Part shown: in pieces, positions 1-11,808 of the stretch | Position numbering within the stretch: the stretch's first letter is position 1 | Layout of the letters: each line of letters begins with the position of its first letter | Assembly (NCBI RefSeq): GCF_001039355.2 | Contig: NW_019773950.1 | Location: 1-31,653, forward strand | Source: Lingula anatina | Lineage: Eukaryota; Brachiopoda; Lingulata; Lingulida; Lingulidae | Direction: 5' to 3' | Length of the DNA: 31,653 nt | Notes under the pieces: model-generated | Seen by the model: the letters and a program-made list of their open reading frames with translations, nothing else | What the model was told of the DNA's origin: nothing | Databases searched by the model: none | Translations under genes and position numbers: made by a program

Positions 1-330
1 CCATCCTCAGGGCCCTGTGTCTCTGCAACAAATCGTTTACCAGACGAGAGCTGTGAGCAAGTGCGTTGTCATAATGAAGCCAGCAACATCCCTGAAGTCA
101 CCTCTTGCAAATGGAGTGAGATATCTGTTGAGAATGTTACATTAAAATGCCCCTGTTACGTTTTGTTCCAAAAGGAACAATGTACTAATACCATGGGCTT
201 GGAATATTCTCCAAATGCGGATTGATCTAACACCTCAGGCGATATTGCCCTACACAAACCCTTCCATCGATGGGATACAAAAAATAATTTGATTCTGCAT
301 CAAAATCGACTTTTTTCCAGTGATGGATGG
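1..330 (-). pseudogene. Tc1-like transposase relic, cut by the window edge
   Basis: Read on the minus strand, about 95 to 1 gives DNALAHSSRLVNDLLQRH. This matches the Tc1/mariner block around the second catalytic Asp (consensus near QDNARPHTA). Upstream, about 150 to 100, is a degenerate NVTFSTDIS stretch that also occurs in the neighbouring plus-strand relic. Stops and frameshifts make it non-functional. Its C-terminal part would lie beyond base 1. The family call rests on the DNA-H motif and on agreement with the two other relics in the window. The right boundary is approximate. Confidence 0.6.
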
Positions 331-750
331 CCAGGTTCAGGTGCCTGTGGGATCACTGAACGTAGCACTCTCAGCTGATATCTCATTCCATCTCCAAGAA
401 CTGGCTTTGGGGTTGATTTCAGGCTTTATCATGACTGCACACTTGCTCACACATCTTGCCTGGCAAGTGTTTGTTGAACAAACACAATGGTCTAAGGATG
501 GAACCACCATCTTTGAGCCCTGATATTAAACTTACTAATCAACTGTGACATGAACTGGAGTGTGCAATGCAAAGGAGAACCAACCCCATAAAAACGTGGA
601 ACAACTCCCCCAACTTGTTTAAGAAGAATGGGACAATATCCCACAAAACAGAATTGAAACCTGTGTTGAAGGCTTGTCGCCCGTCTACAGGAGATAATTG
701 CAGTAGGCGGTAGACGCACATGCTGTTAGGCACGTGATCTTTAACGAACA
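310..750 (+). pseudogene. Tc1-like transposase relic (C-terminal half)
   Basis: Pieces of a Tc1/mariner transposase appear in shifting plus-strand frames. A degenerate NVALSADIS block lies at about 360-390 and a DCTLAHTSC segment at about 430-465, in place of the usual DNARPHTA. SPDIK follows at about 517-531, then HELECAMQRRTNP at about 549-588 and EWDNIPQNRIE at about 626-660, which are the usual C-terminal blocks. Frameshifts and stops separate them. Compared with the relic near 7020, about a dozen bases are missing in the block that should read as the ExLW motif. It is head to head with the minus-strand relic at 1-330. Confidence 0.65.
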
Positions 751-1062
751 CACCCTAATGCTAATTGTGTGTGAATTTGGTGACATTTGATGGCGTCTTT
801 TCAATTTTACAGACATTTCTTTACATCTGTAGAAGTCACAGTGAAACAGTCGATATTTAAGGGGGTACCTCTCATAAATTTTACTAAATAGTATAAAAAA
901 TGTATATTTTCACCACTATTTTGTATTTTGTAAACCATTAATCATGTTAGACACGGTATCCGTAATAAAAAGCACTATTTCTAACAATTTACAGCTGTAA
1001 GGTGATCATTTGTAAATAAAAGTACATGGAAAAGGGGGGTGGGACAACCTTTTTGACCAATG

Positions 1063-1132
<70 letters not shown>

Positions 1133-1480
1133 CACCATCTACCTGTAAAACATTTTCACATGAAATTAAATGAAATTGAAAAGATCAACCATATTTAGGC
1201 CAAAATGAAGTCCATTGTTAACAGTTGGATTCCATAAGTAAAAAAAAAAAAAAATCAAATAACAAACAAAGTATTGCTGATCTTAACTGAATGCTTCATT
1301 GAATTGATAAAAGTTACTTAAGCATTCGTCTTTGCATACATGTATCTAATTTATGTAGAACTCCGGCACAATTTTAACATCTATCTGCAATAAATACCAG
1401 TAGAGCTGTAATCTGTGTCAATTGCATTTTCATTGGTGATATTAATCATAATTCAAACATCATCACAGTGTCAAATCATG
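751..1480. other. Intergenic AT-rich DNA downstream of the TRIM-NHL gene
   Basis: No coding sequence was seen. It holds a long TA microsatellite (1064-1128) and a short A tract near 1240. The part from about 1130 to 1480 resembles the DNA just downstream of the second TRIM-NHL gene (about 30050-30375). It is therefore probably the 3' UTR and flank of a duplicated unit. Confidence 0.6.
1064..1128. repeat. TA dinucleotide microsatellite
   Basis: About 32 uninterrupted TA units. The length is liable to vary between alleles and assemblies. Confidence 0.95.
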
Positions 1481-3697
1481 TCATTTCTTATCAATATACT
1501 TATACGTATATATTTTTCCGAAGAGAATGCAAACAACAAGTTCCCCGTTACTGTTGACATCAACTGACACAGGTTTTCCGACGATATCACTCCTTGTCAA
1601 AACGTTACATAGAAATGTTCCGTCTGAACCAAGGACAACCACCCTGTGATTACTGCTGTCAGCTATGAATATGTGCCCAAACCTATCTACGCCAACTCCA
1701 TCTGGATAACTCAGTTGTTCGTCTCCACTTCCACTCTGACCTCGTGCTCCGTATTGGAACATGACGTCACCCTGGGGTGTCACTGCATACACACAGTGGG
1801 CACTGTAGTCGCTGACTATGATTGCTTTGATGCCGTGGTGGTATGCACAGCGCAGTAAGACATCACTGCACATTGGGATAGGAATTATGTTAATAAGTTG
1901 AAATGATATCACATCGTACACACAGATGCACTGTGCACCACTATCACACACGTACACCTTACCCTCTGTACGGTCCACAGTGACACCCCAGGGATGAGAC
2001 ATATCACCCTGACCAAAACATCGGATAACTTGACCTGATGTTGAATACAGTCTACAGCATTTATCTCTGCACGTGACCACGAATGTATCGTTACTGACTG
2101 TAGTGATACACCTCACCCCTCCCTCTATACTGATATCACGATTACATTGACCTGTACTGGAAAATATGGACACTGTTTCACCCCAGGCTGGGTTACCATG
2201 TACAACTAATAAGCACCCGTCATCTGTGCACTGGATATCTACGGGCCAAGGCTTCACATTAAAAGAAATACCCCGCTGTGGCGTTTCAAGCCATGCCATT
2301 TTCTGCAATGCCATCAGCTCGGGATAGTACGCTCTCTCTTGTTTTAAACTTCCAAAATATACATCCAAGGGACCCCGGTATGTTTTGGCCGTAAGTGACC
2401 CCGTTTTGACAGACAGCGGTTGTGGTTCAGGAATTTTAGGAAACTGTCGCACAACGTCCATTTCTGTTTGCCCTGGTGTAAATTTTATGTCTGTGATATT
2501 GATATCAAAGACTGGTTCTACTGTCTCTAACTCCTGAATTCTAGATTGGAGTTTTTTAGAGTGGGTCATAACTTCGATGTCAGAACCGGTGTCTGTGAGC
2601 TGTTGAGTGAAATCACGAAGACTCTGCATGGGAATTTTGCTCATTTCCTGCTTATCCCTCTCAGCTTCTAAAGTTTTCACCTGCGTGGCGGTGATTGCCT
2701 TAACTTCTGCCGCTATTGTGCTGCTTTTATTAATTATAAATCTTTTCATTTCGACGTAATCTGACTGTACTTTTGTTTCATAAGTTTCCAAATGTTGTTT
2801 GACAGTGGTCAAATACGCGTCTGTCTGTTGGCGTACGTCCTTCTCTATTTGTTGATAATAATCACTGATTTCTCTTTCAATGGTTGTACTGTTTTCATTT
2901 ATCTCTTTTGTCATAGCTAATTCTTGAGAATCCACCATGCGAAGAACTTTTGTCTGATTTTTTGTCAGCTCGTCTTCGGTTTCCACAATGACTTTTTCTG
3001 CCTTTTCAAAACGAGACAGTTTTTCTGTTATTAGACATTTAAGTTTGTCTTGTATCAGATCTCGTTGAACTTTCACCACATCCCCAACTTTTTTAAAGTC
3101 ATGTTTACTGTGAGTTTCCAAAATACAATCTCTACATGCCACGGTGTCATCCTCTTCACAATAAAAAGTCAACAACTCGCCGTCGTGTTTATCGCACTGT
3201 TGAGATTTATCTAATACGTGACGTAGCTGATCTCGCATGTCCGCTGGGTTAACTGAGAAATCGACTTGTGACAGAGGTACAAATGAATGACCCCTGCAAA
3301 ATGGGATGTTGTCGTGAATATCACGACATGTAGAGCACAGTTGGTTGGTTTCTAGACAATCTTGGCACATGAAAGTGGCCTCTTGATGCTTACATTCCTC
3401 ACAAAGTCTCCCCTCGGGCGCTTTCTGATTTTTTATGAAGTCTGTTACTTTTCTTAGAAAGAAGTTTTTCCCGAGAGTTTCTAACCCACCTGGTGGAACG
3501 GGGGCCTCGTGTCGACACACAGGACAGGAGAACTTGTTCTGGACACCATTCTTGGCTGCATGGTCAGCAATACATTCCAGACAAAACGTGTGGTAACAGG
3601 GGAGCACTCTCGGGTCTTTATATTCCTCCAGACATATATGACACGTTAAAAAGTTCTCACTGAAGACGTTACACAGCTTTTTCGAAGCCATTGCCAT
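1481..3697 (-). CDS. TRIM-NHL protein (RING, two B-boxes, coiled coil, NHL repeats), intronless
   Basis: This is one open frame of 738 residues, a probable E3 ubiquitin ligase. The RING is complete: C19, C22, C34, H36, C39, C42, C58 and C61 fit C3HC4. A first B-box lies at about 97-141 and a second at about 165-205 (CDKH start, then C-x2-D and C-x2-C pairs). A coiled coil runs from about 210 to 360. From about 470 to the end are NHL-type beta-propeller repeats, with the patterns GVTVD..GKVYVCDSG and GVGVDRFGHIFIADSSNHR. The frame opens MAMASKK; either ATG (3697 or 3691) could be used, and both have G at +4. Known TRIM-NHL proteins ubiquitinate substrates or repress mRNAs through the propeller. 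Large intronless families of them are common in molluscs and lancelets. The specific substrate cannot be read from sequence. A paralogue lies at 30376-31653. Confidence 0.93.
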   Translation of the reverse strand: MAMASKKLCNVFSENFLTCHICLEEYKDPRVLPCYHTFCLECIADHAAKNGVQNKFSCPVCRHEAPVPPGGLETLGKNFFLRKVTDFIKNQKAPEGRLCEECKHQEATFMCQDCLETNQLCSTCRDIHDNIPFCRGHSFVPLSQVDFSVNPADMRDQLRHVLDKSQQCDKHDGELLTFYCEEDDTVACRDCILETHSKHDFKKVGDVVKVQRDLIQDKLKCLITEKLSRFEKAEKVIVETEDELTKNQTKVLRMVDSQELAMTKEINENSTTIEREISDYYQQIEKDVRQQTDAYLTTVKQHLETYETKVQSDYVEMKRFIINKSSTIAAEVKAITATQVKTLEAERDKQEMSKIPMQSLRDFTQQLTDTGSDIEVMTHSKKLQSRIQELETVEPVFDINITDIKFTPGQTEMDVVRQFPKIPEPQPLSVKTGSLTAKTYRGPLDVYFGSLKQERAYYPELMALQKMAWLETPQRGISFNVKPWPVDIQCTDDGCLLVVHGNPAWGETVSIFSSTGQCNRDISIEGGVRCITTVSNDTFVVTCRDKCCRLYSTSGQVIRCFGQGDMSHPWGVTVDRTEGKVYVCDSGAQCICVYDVISFQLINIIPIPMCSDVLLRCAYHHGIKAIIVSDYSAHCVYAVTPQGDVMFQYGARGQSGSGDEQLSYPDGVGVDRFGHIFIADSSNHRVVVLGSDGTFLCNVLTRSDIVGKPVSVDVNSNGELVVCILFGKIYTYKYIDKK

Positions 3698-5018
3698 GGT
3701 ATTGTAACGTGACCGGGTTGCACCCCGATCCTTTCTGTATCTTGGTGAAGTTTATTGCTAGTTAGCCCTGTTTTAGCTGAATTTTAACGATCGCTCTGCC
3801 AAGTAACTAAACAGCCTGGTAAAGGGAGCCGCCATCTTATAACGTCATACAGCCTTGACATACTTAGCATCACCTCGTGACCTTAGAATGTAAACAAACG
3901 ACAAGGCGGAATAGAAGGAATGAATATGTAGGCCCTATATGATGCGCACGGACAACTTAACAGAGTTACATGTAATAGAAAAAGGAAAAAAAAAACGCAA
4001 GGGAAGTGTTGCAGTTGGATAAATAGTTGAAGAAGGGAAGAAGTGGGAGAAGAGGTGCACTTGTCACTTGCACTTGTCTTTCGGACCATAATGCGTGCAT
4101 TAACGTAATAGTAGGAATTAAAACTCTTTAGTTGCGTTATTTTGAGTTCCTTTGGTTTTGTTGGTTTTTATTTTATTTGTTCAGCGTCAGGCCATGAAGC
4201 AATTCTTACCAGTCATAAAGATCACAGAGGTAAATTCCTGAGAGATGGCCACTCCAGGTGGGAAATGTTTTACTTTTCAACCAAGACTGTAGGAGCGTAA
4301 TAAACCATGTGCCGTCGAGATAAGAATGGAGCCATTCAGTATCGTTTCCGGGATTATTTTTTTTTATTTGAAATTTAGTTCAAGGTTATTATTTTTGTTA
4401 TGGACACCAAAGGATATTGTGAACTTTGTGCAAACGTCAAAATGTATTTTTGAATTGCATAACAATAATGACTTACTCAAATGACTTTAATTTTGCTTGT
4501 GCTATTGATACTTTATAATCGATTTCTACTTTTATTAACGCTTTTGTATTTACTTTTTTTCGTGTTTGGGATATAGACTACTTTTCAAGGGAGACTCAAC
4601 ATCTTTCCAGTCCCGCGATTAAAATAACGCCCCACGGGACCCTAGCGGGACAGGTTCATATATTTATATGTGATCTCATTCCTCTAGAGCTCTTTAGATG
4701 CCATATTTATGAAAAAAACCTGTTAGTGTGGGCACAGCGCTCCACTACCGCACGTCGCCCAATTTTATCACAGATAATGCTGTTTGCCTGTATGTACCAT
4801 TTAGTAGGTTATCTACAGTAGGGCCTACTTAAAGGTCGTCAACTGTTCAATCAGGACATGTTTTCAGTATCCAAGACGCTATGTATGTCTAGCATGTTTT
4901 GGCTAATTGTTTGACCATTGAGTAATATACTGCGCTATTTAAAGGGGATAACACGTGAACCTCCTCAACATTTTTCTCAACTTCCACGTGTTCTGGACTC
5001 TATACATTTACCTGTATG
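3698..5018. other. Intergenic: TRIM-NHL promoter side and unassigned DNA
   Basis: The first 150 bases are the likely 5' UTR and promoter of the TRIM-NHL gene. The rest is AT-rich. I see no convincing exon, RNA gene or transposon end. Confidence 0.5.
3828..3838 (-). promoter_or_regulatory. YY1-like motif upstream of the TRIM-NHL gene
   Basis: On the minus strand this reads AAGATGGCGGC, the core YY1 consensus, about 130 bases upstream of the TRIM ATG. A CRE-like TGACGTTA lies next to it at about 3840-3847. YY1 sites close to start sites are typical of TATA-less metazoan promoters. The role here is inferred from sequence and position only. Confidence 0.4.
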
Positions 5019-5263
5019 CAGTGGCCGATTTAGGGGGGGAGGGGGGGAGGGGGGGCTCGACCCCCCCCACATTAATTTCTGAAAAAATCTTACCAATGGT
5101 CCCCTCTTGAGGTCAGAATTTTGACTAGCTGAATTATAGTTCTAAATCGTGGCAAATGACACCGTTAGCTCTTTAAAAAATCAAAATTTTAGGGGCCCGA
5201 TATCCACGCGAACGGGTTTGCATCTGTGCACCCCCTCTTCAAATAATTTTGGATCCGCTCCTG
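5019..5263. mobile_element. hAT-like MITE with G/C tracts
   Basis: The left end is CAGTGGCCGATTTAG. The right end, read inward, is CAGGAGCGGATCCAAA. These are imperfect terminal inverted repeats of the CAG-G-GCGGAT type. The flanks CCTGTATG (5011-5018) and CATGTATG (5264-5271) form an 8-base target duplication with one mismatch, as expected for hAT elements. The interior has G7-G7-G7-type tracts facing a C8 tract at 5027-5072 and no transposase. A related truncated copy lies at 27974-28078. Confidence 0.65.
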
Positions 5264-5463
5264 CATGTATGTCTCCGGTACAGAGGCTGCTGCTGCCCTC
5301 TTTTAGTGACCTCATTGACTACTTGTTCTTTTAATATAGTCAGCATATTTCTTGACTGCGTGTCATTCGACTAGCTTTTTTTATCCAATCCAGCAGTGAG
5401 TTTGATTTTGTATTTCTTATCAGATAGTTACCATTAATATAACATACGCTTTGTGTGTGTGTG

Positions 5464-5497
<34 letters not shown>

Positions 5498-7014
5498 ATC
5501 TCCTCCACGCACCCAGGTGAGAAATCTAACCTTCCTCAGAAATTCAACCATTCTATGGCTTCTCTATATGGAAAACTAAGCTAGAGCGCTCATTATATTG
5601 AATAACATCGATTTCTTGAGAAGAATGCCTATAATTTTAACTTTTAAGATTTTTATGCTTTTTTGTGGGATTAAAAAGATCCTACGAGAGGTTTAAGCTT
5701 CTTTACTGGAAGACCACTTGCAGGGACCAGCGCTGATTGAATGAAACGGAAGCGGCGGAATGGAAATACACGGACATTCGTTATGAATTAAAATCGGCGG
5801 CTTTGTAATTCAAAAAAGTAGCTAATTAAGACATTTTTTGCAGACACCCTGTTTATTTATGATGGAAAGAAATAACATAGTTAATGTTATAAAAGGGCAA
5901 TAGACCCAATGTATGTTTTAATCGATCCCCGCCATTAAACATTTATAAAAACAATCTAATAGTAGAAAAAAAAAGCGTTTAAGTAAACCTCCACTCAATA
6001 TGCATAAATGAAGCAATATATCTGGGTCAGGTGGTACTGTGACGGCAATGAGGATAAAGGTCTATGAGACTTAACTGAGCTGCATGGTGCATACAGACAA
6101 TAGTTTAAGAAAGTTGTGTTGAACGGAGTTGAGCAATTTTCCTTATGCCTCAGTGTGTTGCCGTGGGATTCACCAAAATTGCAGCACTCCTTGACAATCT
6201 TTCTTTGTCTGTGACGGTCTTCCTTGACTTACTAACTTCGGTGACAATATTTGCGATCTCGGTCACCTCAGGTGTTTTAGATCATATTAAAAGCTGATGG
6301 CATTTTAGTTTAACTGTCATCAGTTGGCAAGCTAACTAATTGCTGATGCATTTTAAATGCATTGTAGTTGACCAAGAGCTCGTTAACAATATAACCTGTT
6401 AATTATGCACTGCTGCAATTCCCAAGCCAGGTAATAACATGTATCAAACTCGTATTGGTGGGCATTTATATTTTTCAATATATCTCATTTATTTCATGGG
6501 GTTATTTTATTGGTATTTGTAAATGACGTTAAATTTCAATATTTAAACAATTAAGATCAAACACGGTCGCGAACATTAATAACAGAATTTGATCTCAAGG
6601 TATCTTGAAGCATGCGTATGCCCAGGCGTTACTTCCTTGGAAGAAAACGTGTTGAGGAAAAACAGGAAAAAGAGTAAAGATTGAAAGATAATTTTAGACA
6701 AATAGACAAACTTTGACGGGGGAAATATCCACAAAGAGTAAAGGGCTATTGCACCAACATCTTGTTGAAATTTTTACACTGCAATTCTATTTAGATAGCT
6801 TAAAGCTAAGGAGCTAATTGCAAAATTAACACTTTCATCACATAACAAGGGCGTAACCAGACCTGCAAAAGTTGAACGCACAGATTAAAAAAATTACAAG
6901 CACGTACAGCAAAATGTAGACTAACGCAAAACATGAAGGACAGCGTAATCACAGCAAATGTACCCCATATAGTAGCTTAATTTCCATTTATAATAAGATC
7001 ATCATTTAAGTCAA
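5264..7014. other. Intergenic AT-rich DNA
   Basis: Apart from the GT microsatellite (5451-5495) I see no gene or bounded element. Open frames are short and look like chance. Confidence 0.5.
5451..5495. repeat. GT dinucleotide microsatellite
   Basis: About 22 GT units with one CA interruption. Confidence 0.95.
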
Positions 7015-7262
7015 AAAGTCTTTGAGCCCTGATATTAAACCTACTATTAATCCCACTGAGCACCTGTGGCATGAATTGGAATGTGCATTGCGGAGGAGAA
7101 CCAATTCCTAAATAATCTTGACCAATTCCGAAACTAATCTTTAGGATAAATTGGACAATGTCCAACAAAACAGAATTGTTGCCCGTGTTGAAGGCTTGTC
7201 GCACCGTCTACAGGAGTACGCTGTAGACGCACACGCTGTTAGACACGTGATCTTTAAGGAGC
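7015..7262 (+). pseudogene. Tc1-like transposase relic (C-terminal end)
   Basis: The plus strand reads SPDIKPTINPTEHLWHELE and then CALRRRTN at about 7024-7110. This matches the Tc1/mariner block SPD-NPIEHLWxELxRR, including the third catalytic acidic region. Beyond it a stop and frameshifts break the frame. The stretch from about 7165 to 7255 matches the relic at 640-745 base by base over most of its length. This copy keeps the EHLW block that the relic at 310-750 has lost. Confidence 0.7.
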
Positions 7263-7621
7263 ACGTTATGCACATTATACATAAATAAATAAATAAGTTT
7301 CTGTTCATGATTTTAAAATCCCGTGTTGATTTAAGCAGGGATAGTGTATTGCACGGTAGACTGGATCCAGCTTTATATACTTAGATAAATGCAAAACGTT
7401 TTTCTTCCCATTGATAGGTGCATTGATAGGTGCATTGTCCCATCTGTCAATTCACCACCTGCCCAAGAACATACCCATGCTGCCACGGTTTTCAAACGCA
7501 CACGCACGCACGTACGCACACATGCTTACACACGCATCGTGGGAAAGGGGAGGTTTCTGAAAACAAAACTATTGTTGCAACTATTTATTTTTTGGCTTTC
7601 TTTTCTGAATACGTGATCTTG
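7263..7621. other. Intergenic, simple-sequence rich
   Basis: It holds short AAAT repeats near 7280 and a CA/CG-rich tract of ACGCAC type at about 7496-7535. No gene is supported. It includes whatever 3' UTR the olfactomedin gene has. Confidence 0.45.
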
Positions 7622-9178
7622 CTACACTGATTTAACAATTGGGAACGTGGCAAGATATCCCTGATAGTCATCAGCATAATACAGAAGACCATCATGGGGA
7701 TTGTAATCTAACATGGTATTGTATGTACCAGGTTGGTTGAACGGGATCCTGTTCAGAGGAAGTGACTTTTGTTTTCCAGTATTGGTGTCATAGGTATAGC
7801 GGATGTACGTGGATGTTTCACTGTAAGAATTCGTGGCGTAAAGCACGCCACATTTCATGAAAGTGTTGCCCACGCTTCCACTGCGAATGGTCGTTGCCCA
7901 CGAATGCTCCACGTTGAGAGTGTCTGGGTTGATCTTGGCGATGACCAGGTAACAGTTGTTACTCCTGTTTCCGTACACTAACCACAGTCCGTACTCGTCC
8001 ACGGCAAAGTCAGTGGTGGTGTAACCGCCCCATTGATAAGTGTATGTGTTGTCACTGTCTACAGATTTTAAGTGGTTCTCTGCCGTAATGTTTCTTTTCT
8101 GGATATCATATTTAACTATATTTTGAGTTTTTGAACGCTGAAAATACAAACCGCCTTTGTTTACGACATGTCCTGTACCGGCCCATTTGTATGGAAGTGT
8201 AATTGACGCACTTTGTATGCCACGTGTAATGTCTTCTACAGTTTCGTATACAGCAATCTCTTTATTTTCATATCCTTTGAACAACCACACTCGGTCTGCA
8301 CCGCTGGGGTTAGTTGGCTGAGAGTCTTTCATCCAAGAAGGATAATTGCTTTTTGCTGGGCTGTACTGAAAGGCCACTGACGTGTTCTCAATTGTAATAG
8401 AACCACCAGGAGGACATGTTGTCCCTATAACAAAAAAAAAAAAAAAAAAAAAATGTATTATATCCAATAAATATGTACAGGTAAGAAAAAAATAAAATGA
8501 ACATAGTGATATAATGAACACTTCATGATCCAACTGCTACACAGAGCTTTATAGCACTGAAATATACTTCCTATTTGCTATTTCAAATAAATCATATTTT
8601 AAAAAGAGAAAAAAAAAAAACTTTTTTGACTCATATATATAATTCGACTATTCTTCAAAGGACTTCAAAAGTGACATGACTTCCTTTTTATTCTATTTTT
8701 AAACAAGAGAAAACCCTGTTCCCCGAATGAACGCACCGGAAAATGCACACACCTATCTAAATAGCATCACATGTATAATGGTGACAGATTCGGTTTGTAG
8801 GCTATTGATAATCTTTTATCAAACATACGATTGAAGCAGCATTTTGATTTATGAAATCAAACACTCGTCACCCGGATTACATTGTTCCAGACTTTTTCAC
8901 GCCATAGCGGTTCCTTCTTGAAGAAGCCCCCCCTCCCCTTACAACATTAACCCCTAAATGAAAGCCCCTGCTTCAACAGAAGGTCCAAAATGGCCGGGTC
9001 CGCATAGCGTGAACGCAAGGAACTTCATAATATACCAAGTGTTTTTGCATGTTCGTGCCACGTAATGCCATGTGCTATTACGAAAACCGCATCGCACACA
9101 ACATATTACACAATTGATACTTGATTTGGTGTGTTCGAAAAAAGTCCCTGTTTTAACAACTCCCCCCCCCCCCCCAAA

Positions 9179-9209
<31 letters not shown>

Positions 9210-10496
9210 ACCGGCCCATAATAATGAAATGCAGCTTTTATGTTGGTAGCAACAAATAAGGCGAAATGACGAAAGTACTTGCTTTTTTATAAGTTTTAAA
9301 GATAATCATATGTAGTTAATATACGTACATATTTCACAGTTATACCCCCTTTACACTGGACGGCGTCCTTTCTGCGATCATGAAATTTGGCATTGCTGTG
9401 GTCTTAATAAGGAGGCACGAGCATTGATTTTGTATAAGAATGAATGCTCAATGATCGACCAGTTGTAGGCACGTAAAGTATTATAATTTTTTAACTCTTA
9501 AATGGGGCCGTGCTACTGGACGCAGAAAGGACGCCGTCCAGTGTAAAGGGGGCTTTACTTCCAGTGTACCTATCCGGGCAAATACAACTGTATGTAGAAG
9601 TTCCATTCACACAGGTGGCACCGTTTTGACATGGTTGACTGCGGCAGTGATCAACCGCTGAAACAGAGGTATTACCACCGTTATATATTATTACAAGATT
9701 CCTATCGATAATTTTCATTCTTAGGTATTGTCTCATTAATACATCATAGGAAGCGGTTATATTTTAAACGGAACGTGATTAGTTGAAGAATTATATTTGA
9801 TTAATTAATTAATAAGTCTACTAGTTGAAAATTTCTACGTGATTGGGTTGTGATAATTTTTTTTCTAATATGCTTAAAAGTAAGCAATGTATATTAAAAA
9901 AAAAAAAAAAAAAAAATTGGATATTGTATGGAAAAGACCAGTGTACACAATCTATGTAAAATGTGCCTGTGGTAATATTAAACCATTTCCAACATTCAAC
10001 TAATATAACAGCTAATAATGACAAAACCTGATATACACTACTATTCTATATGCCACGTGAAATGAACCAACACATAAACATAATGGATATGTAATACCTG
10101 ACATGCTATCGCAACCAATCAATGTCTGATCTTTGAAGTACATGTGTTTACAATGCATTATGATATTCTTCCATACAACCAGAGCAGTATATACTTCACG
10201 TTCATTTTCTTAGACATTCAAACAGAGCCAACGAATGTGTGTGCGTGTTATTCCCTTTATACTGTATCTTCTTAAAGTCGTTTAAAATATAGACGTAGAA
10301 CCAATAGATGTTTAAACCCATCTGTTCCACAGTAAGTAGGAACAGTGTCACCCTGACGTCATACTAGTACACGTGAACACACCTACGTCACACGTGGCAC
10401 CGGTAAAACCAGGCAGACATGCGCAGATAGCAGTGTCCTCGCTGGCTGAGCACGTCCCGTTATTTTGGCATGGTTGACTGTCACATGGATCGGGAG
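7622..10496 (-). CDS. EGF-EGF-olfactomedin domain secreted protein (5' exons not found)
   Basis: Three exons join in frame on the minus strand: 10383-10496 (EGF-like 1), 9559-9657 (EGF-like 2) and 7622-8424 (olfactomedin, to the TAG stop). All junctions are phase 1, the usual arrangement of extracellular modules. The second EGF has CRSQPCQNGATC and CICPDRYTG, and its sixth Cys is supplied across the splice (RTTC), which supports the junction. The last exon gives about 267 codons with olfactomedin hallmarks: GLWLVYGN, the NPDTLNVEHSW block, GVLYATNSYS, YDTNTGK and MLDYNPHDGLLYYAD. Such proteins act outside the cell in adhesion or matrix contacts. No signal peptide or start codon was identified, so the gene is incomplete here or its upstream exons lie to the right. 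Intron 9658-10382 and intron 8425-9558 contain no other gene. Confidence 0.85.
9345..9552. mobile_element. Short MITE with perfect 32-bp terminal inverted repeats
   Basis: Bases 9345-9376 and 9521-9552 are exact inverted copies (outer end CCCCCTTTACACTGG). The element is about 208 bp with a non-coding interior. It sits in the intron between the second EGF exon and the olfactomedin exon, six bases after the splice donor GTAAAG (9553-9558). No clear target duplication is visible, so the superfamily is left open. Confidence 0.75.
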
Positions 10497-11808
10497 CTAA
10501 AAAATGCGAGAAGTATTTAGAAAAAAATGAAATGATCGATTTACCGCAAATGATTTACATCGTAAGACGATGTCAAAATTGAATGGCTAATATATAATGT
10601 ATAATGCTGAAACCCAAAATGTCCTTCGGTGTTAGATTTATACTTTGTGCTTTAACCAAAATAGAAATAAAATATAATACAAGTCATCATACATTTGGCC
10701 ATTGAAAATTTAAATCTATATTATATCATCACTACCCAGCAATAGATTGTTTGATACATCAAGTATTAAGTTCCATTTAAATTTAAAAGATGGAATCGTG
10801 GCTTTACTCATATAACAGGCCCCCGATTGGTCAGCCAGCTCACGTGGTGAATTCAAAATAATTGGCAGTTAGAGCCTGGCAGCCGTTAAAGCTGGACAGC
10901 GTGTTAGGGCGCTCGAGCCCATTTTGCTTCAATTAAAATCGGCTTAACACCATAAACAAGATTTTATGATAATCCCTTACTTATTTGGAGCTCTTAGTAC
11001 TGACTGTTAATGAAAATGCATCATTTATTTACCAAATGATATTTTAAGTTCATTTGGCACATTAAGAAAATAACAGTTTTCGTGTGAAATATGTGAAATA
11101 TGAAATAGTAGTCAGCCCACTCTCTTATGACCAAACAAGTGCATTTGTACCCATTTATATGGTTGGAATCGATTCTCGATAAAAAAAAATTACAAGAAAG
11201 TTTTCTAGTGCGTTTTTTATTGACTGTTAGTATATATCCATGCGATCTTATTTCACCTTACCTGGGGTCGTGACTTTCAATGACCCGGCTTTACACTTTA
11301 AGTAACTTTTCGTCAAGAAATCTAGAGTATGCTTAGCAAGTCTGATCCTGAATTCTATCTCCTCCGATGACGCGCCTAAGTACGACTGCCTTTTTCCTAC
11401 GAATGCATGATAAAAATATATATATTCTTATACCCCTAGGCCTGAATTTAATTCCCATTACAAAAATAGCTAGTATAGACAAAAATTATTCCATGTGCTT
11501 TTGCAAAAATGTCTTATTACTTAAATTTAATATTCCCATTTATTCCTATAATTATACAAGTATCATTGAATAATCTTGATGTAAGTTCACTCCTGTACAA
11601 TATTAATTGGTACTGGACTGGATTTCATCAAATTGCCAGCAACATGTTCAGGGGCGGATTGAGGCCGTCTTTTTTTTTTCTTGATAGAGACTTAAGATAT
11701 TAAACTGTCATAATTACTTTCAGCTGTAATATAAGAGGCAGATTAAATCATAGTTCAGGTGTAAGCCTACCTATGACTGGCTGTAGAATACTCTTGATGT
11801 CTGGACGC
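10497..11808. other. Gene-free stretch upstream of the EGF exons
   Basis: I looked for further EGF exons or a signal-peptide exon on the minus strand and found none. A CAGGGGCGGATTGAG at about 11650 resembles the hAT-like MITE ends but has no partner. Confidence 0.45.

Noticed and set aside
3883-4089. 68-residue minus-strand frame upstream of the TRIM-NHL gene
   Set aside because: Low-complexity Phe/Leu/Ser composition from A- and G-rich sequence, with no domain or splice context.
9491-9736. The full open frame as a stand-alone EGF protein
   Set aside because: Only 9559-9657 is exon; the rest reads through intron and the MITE end.
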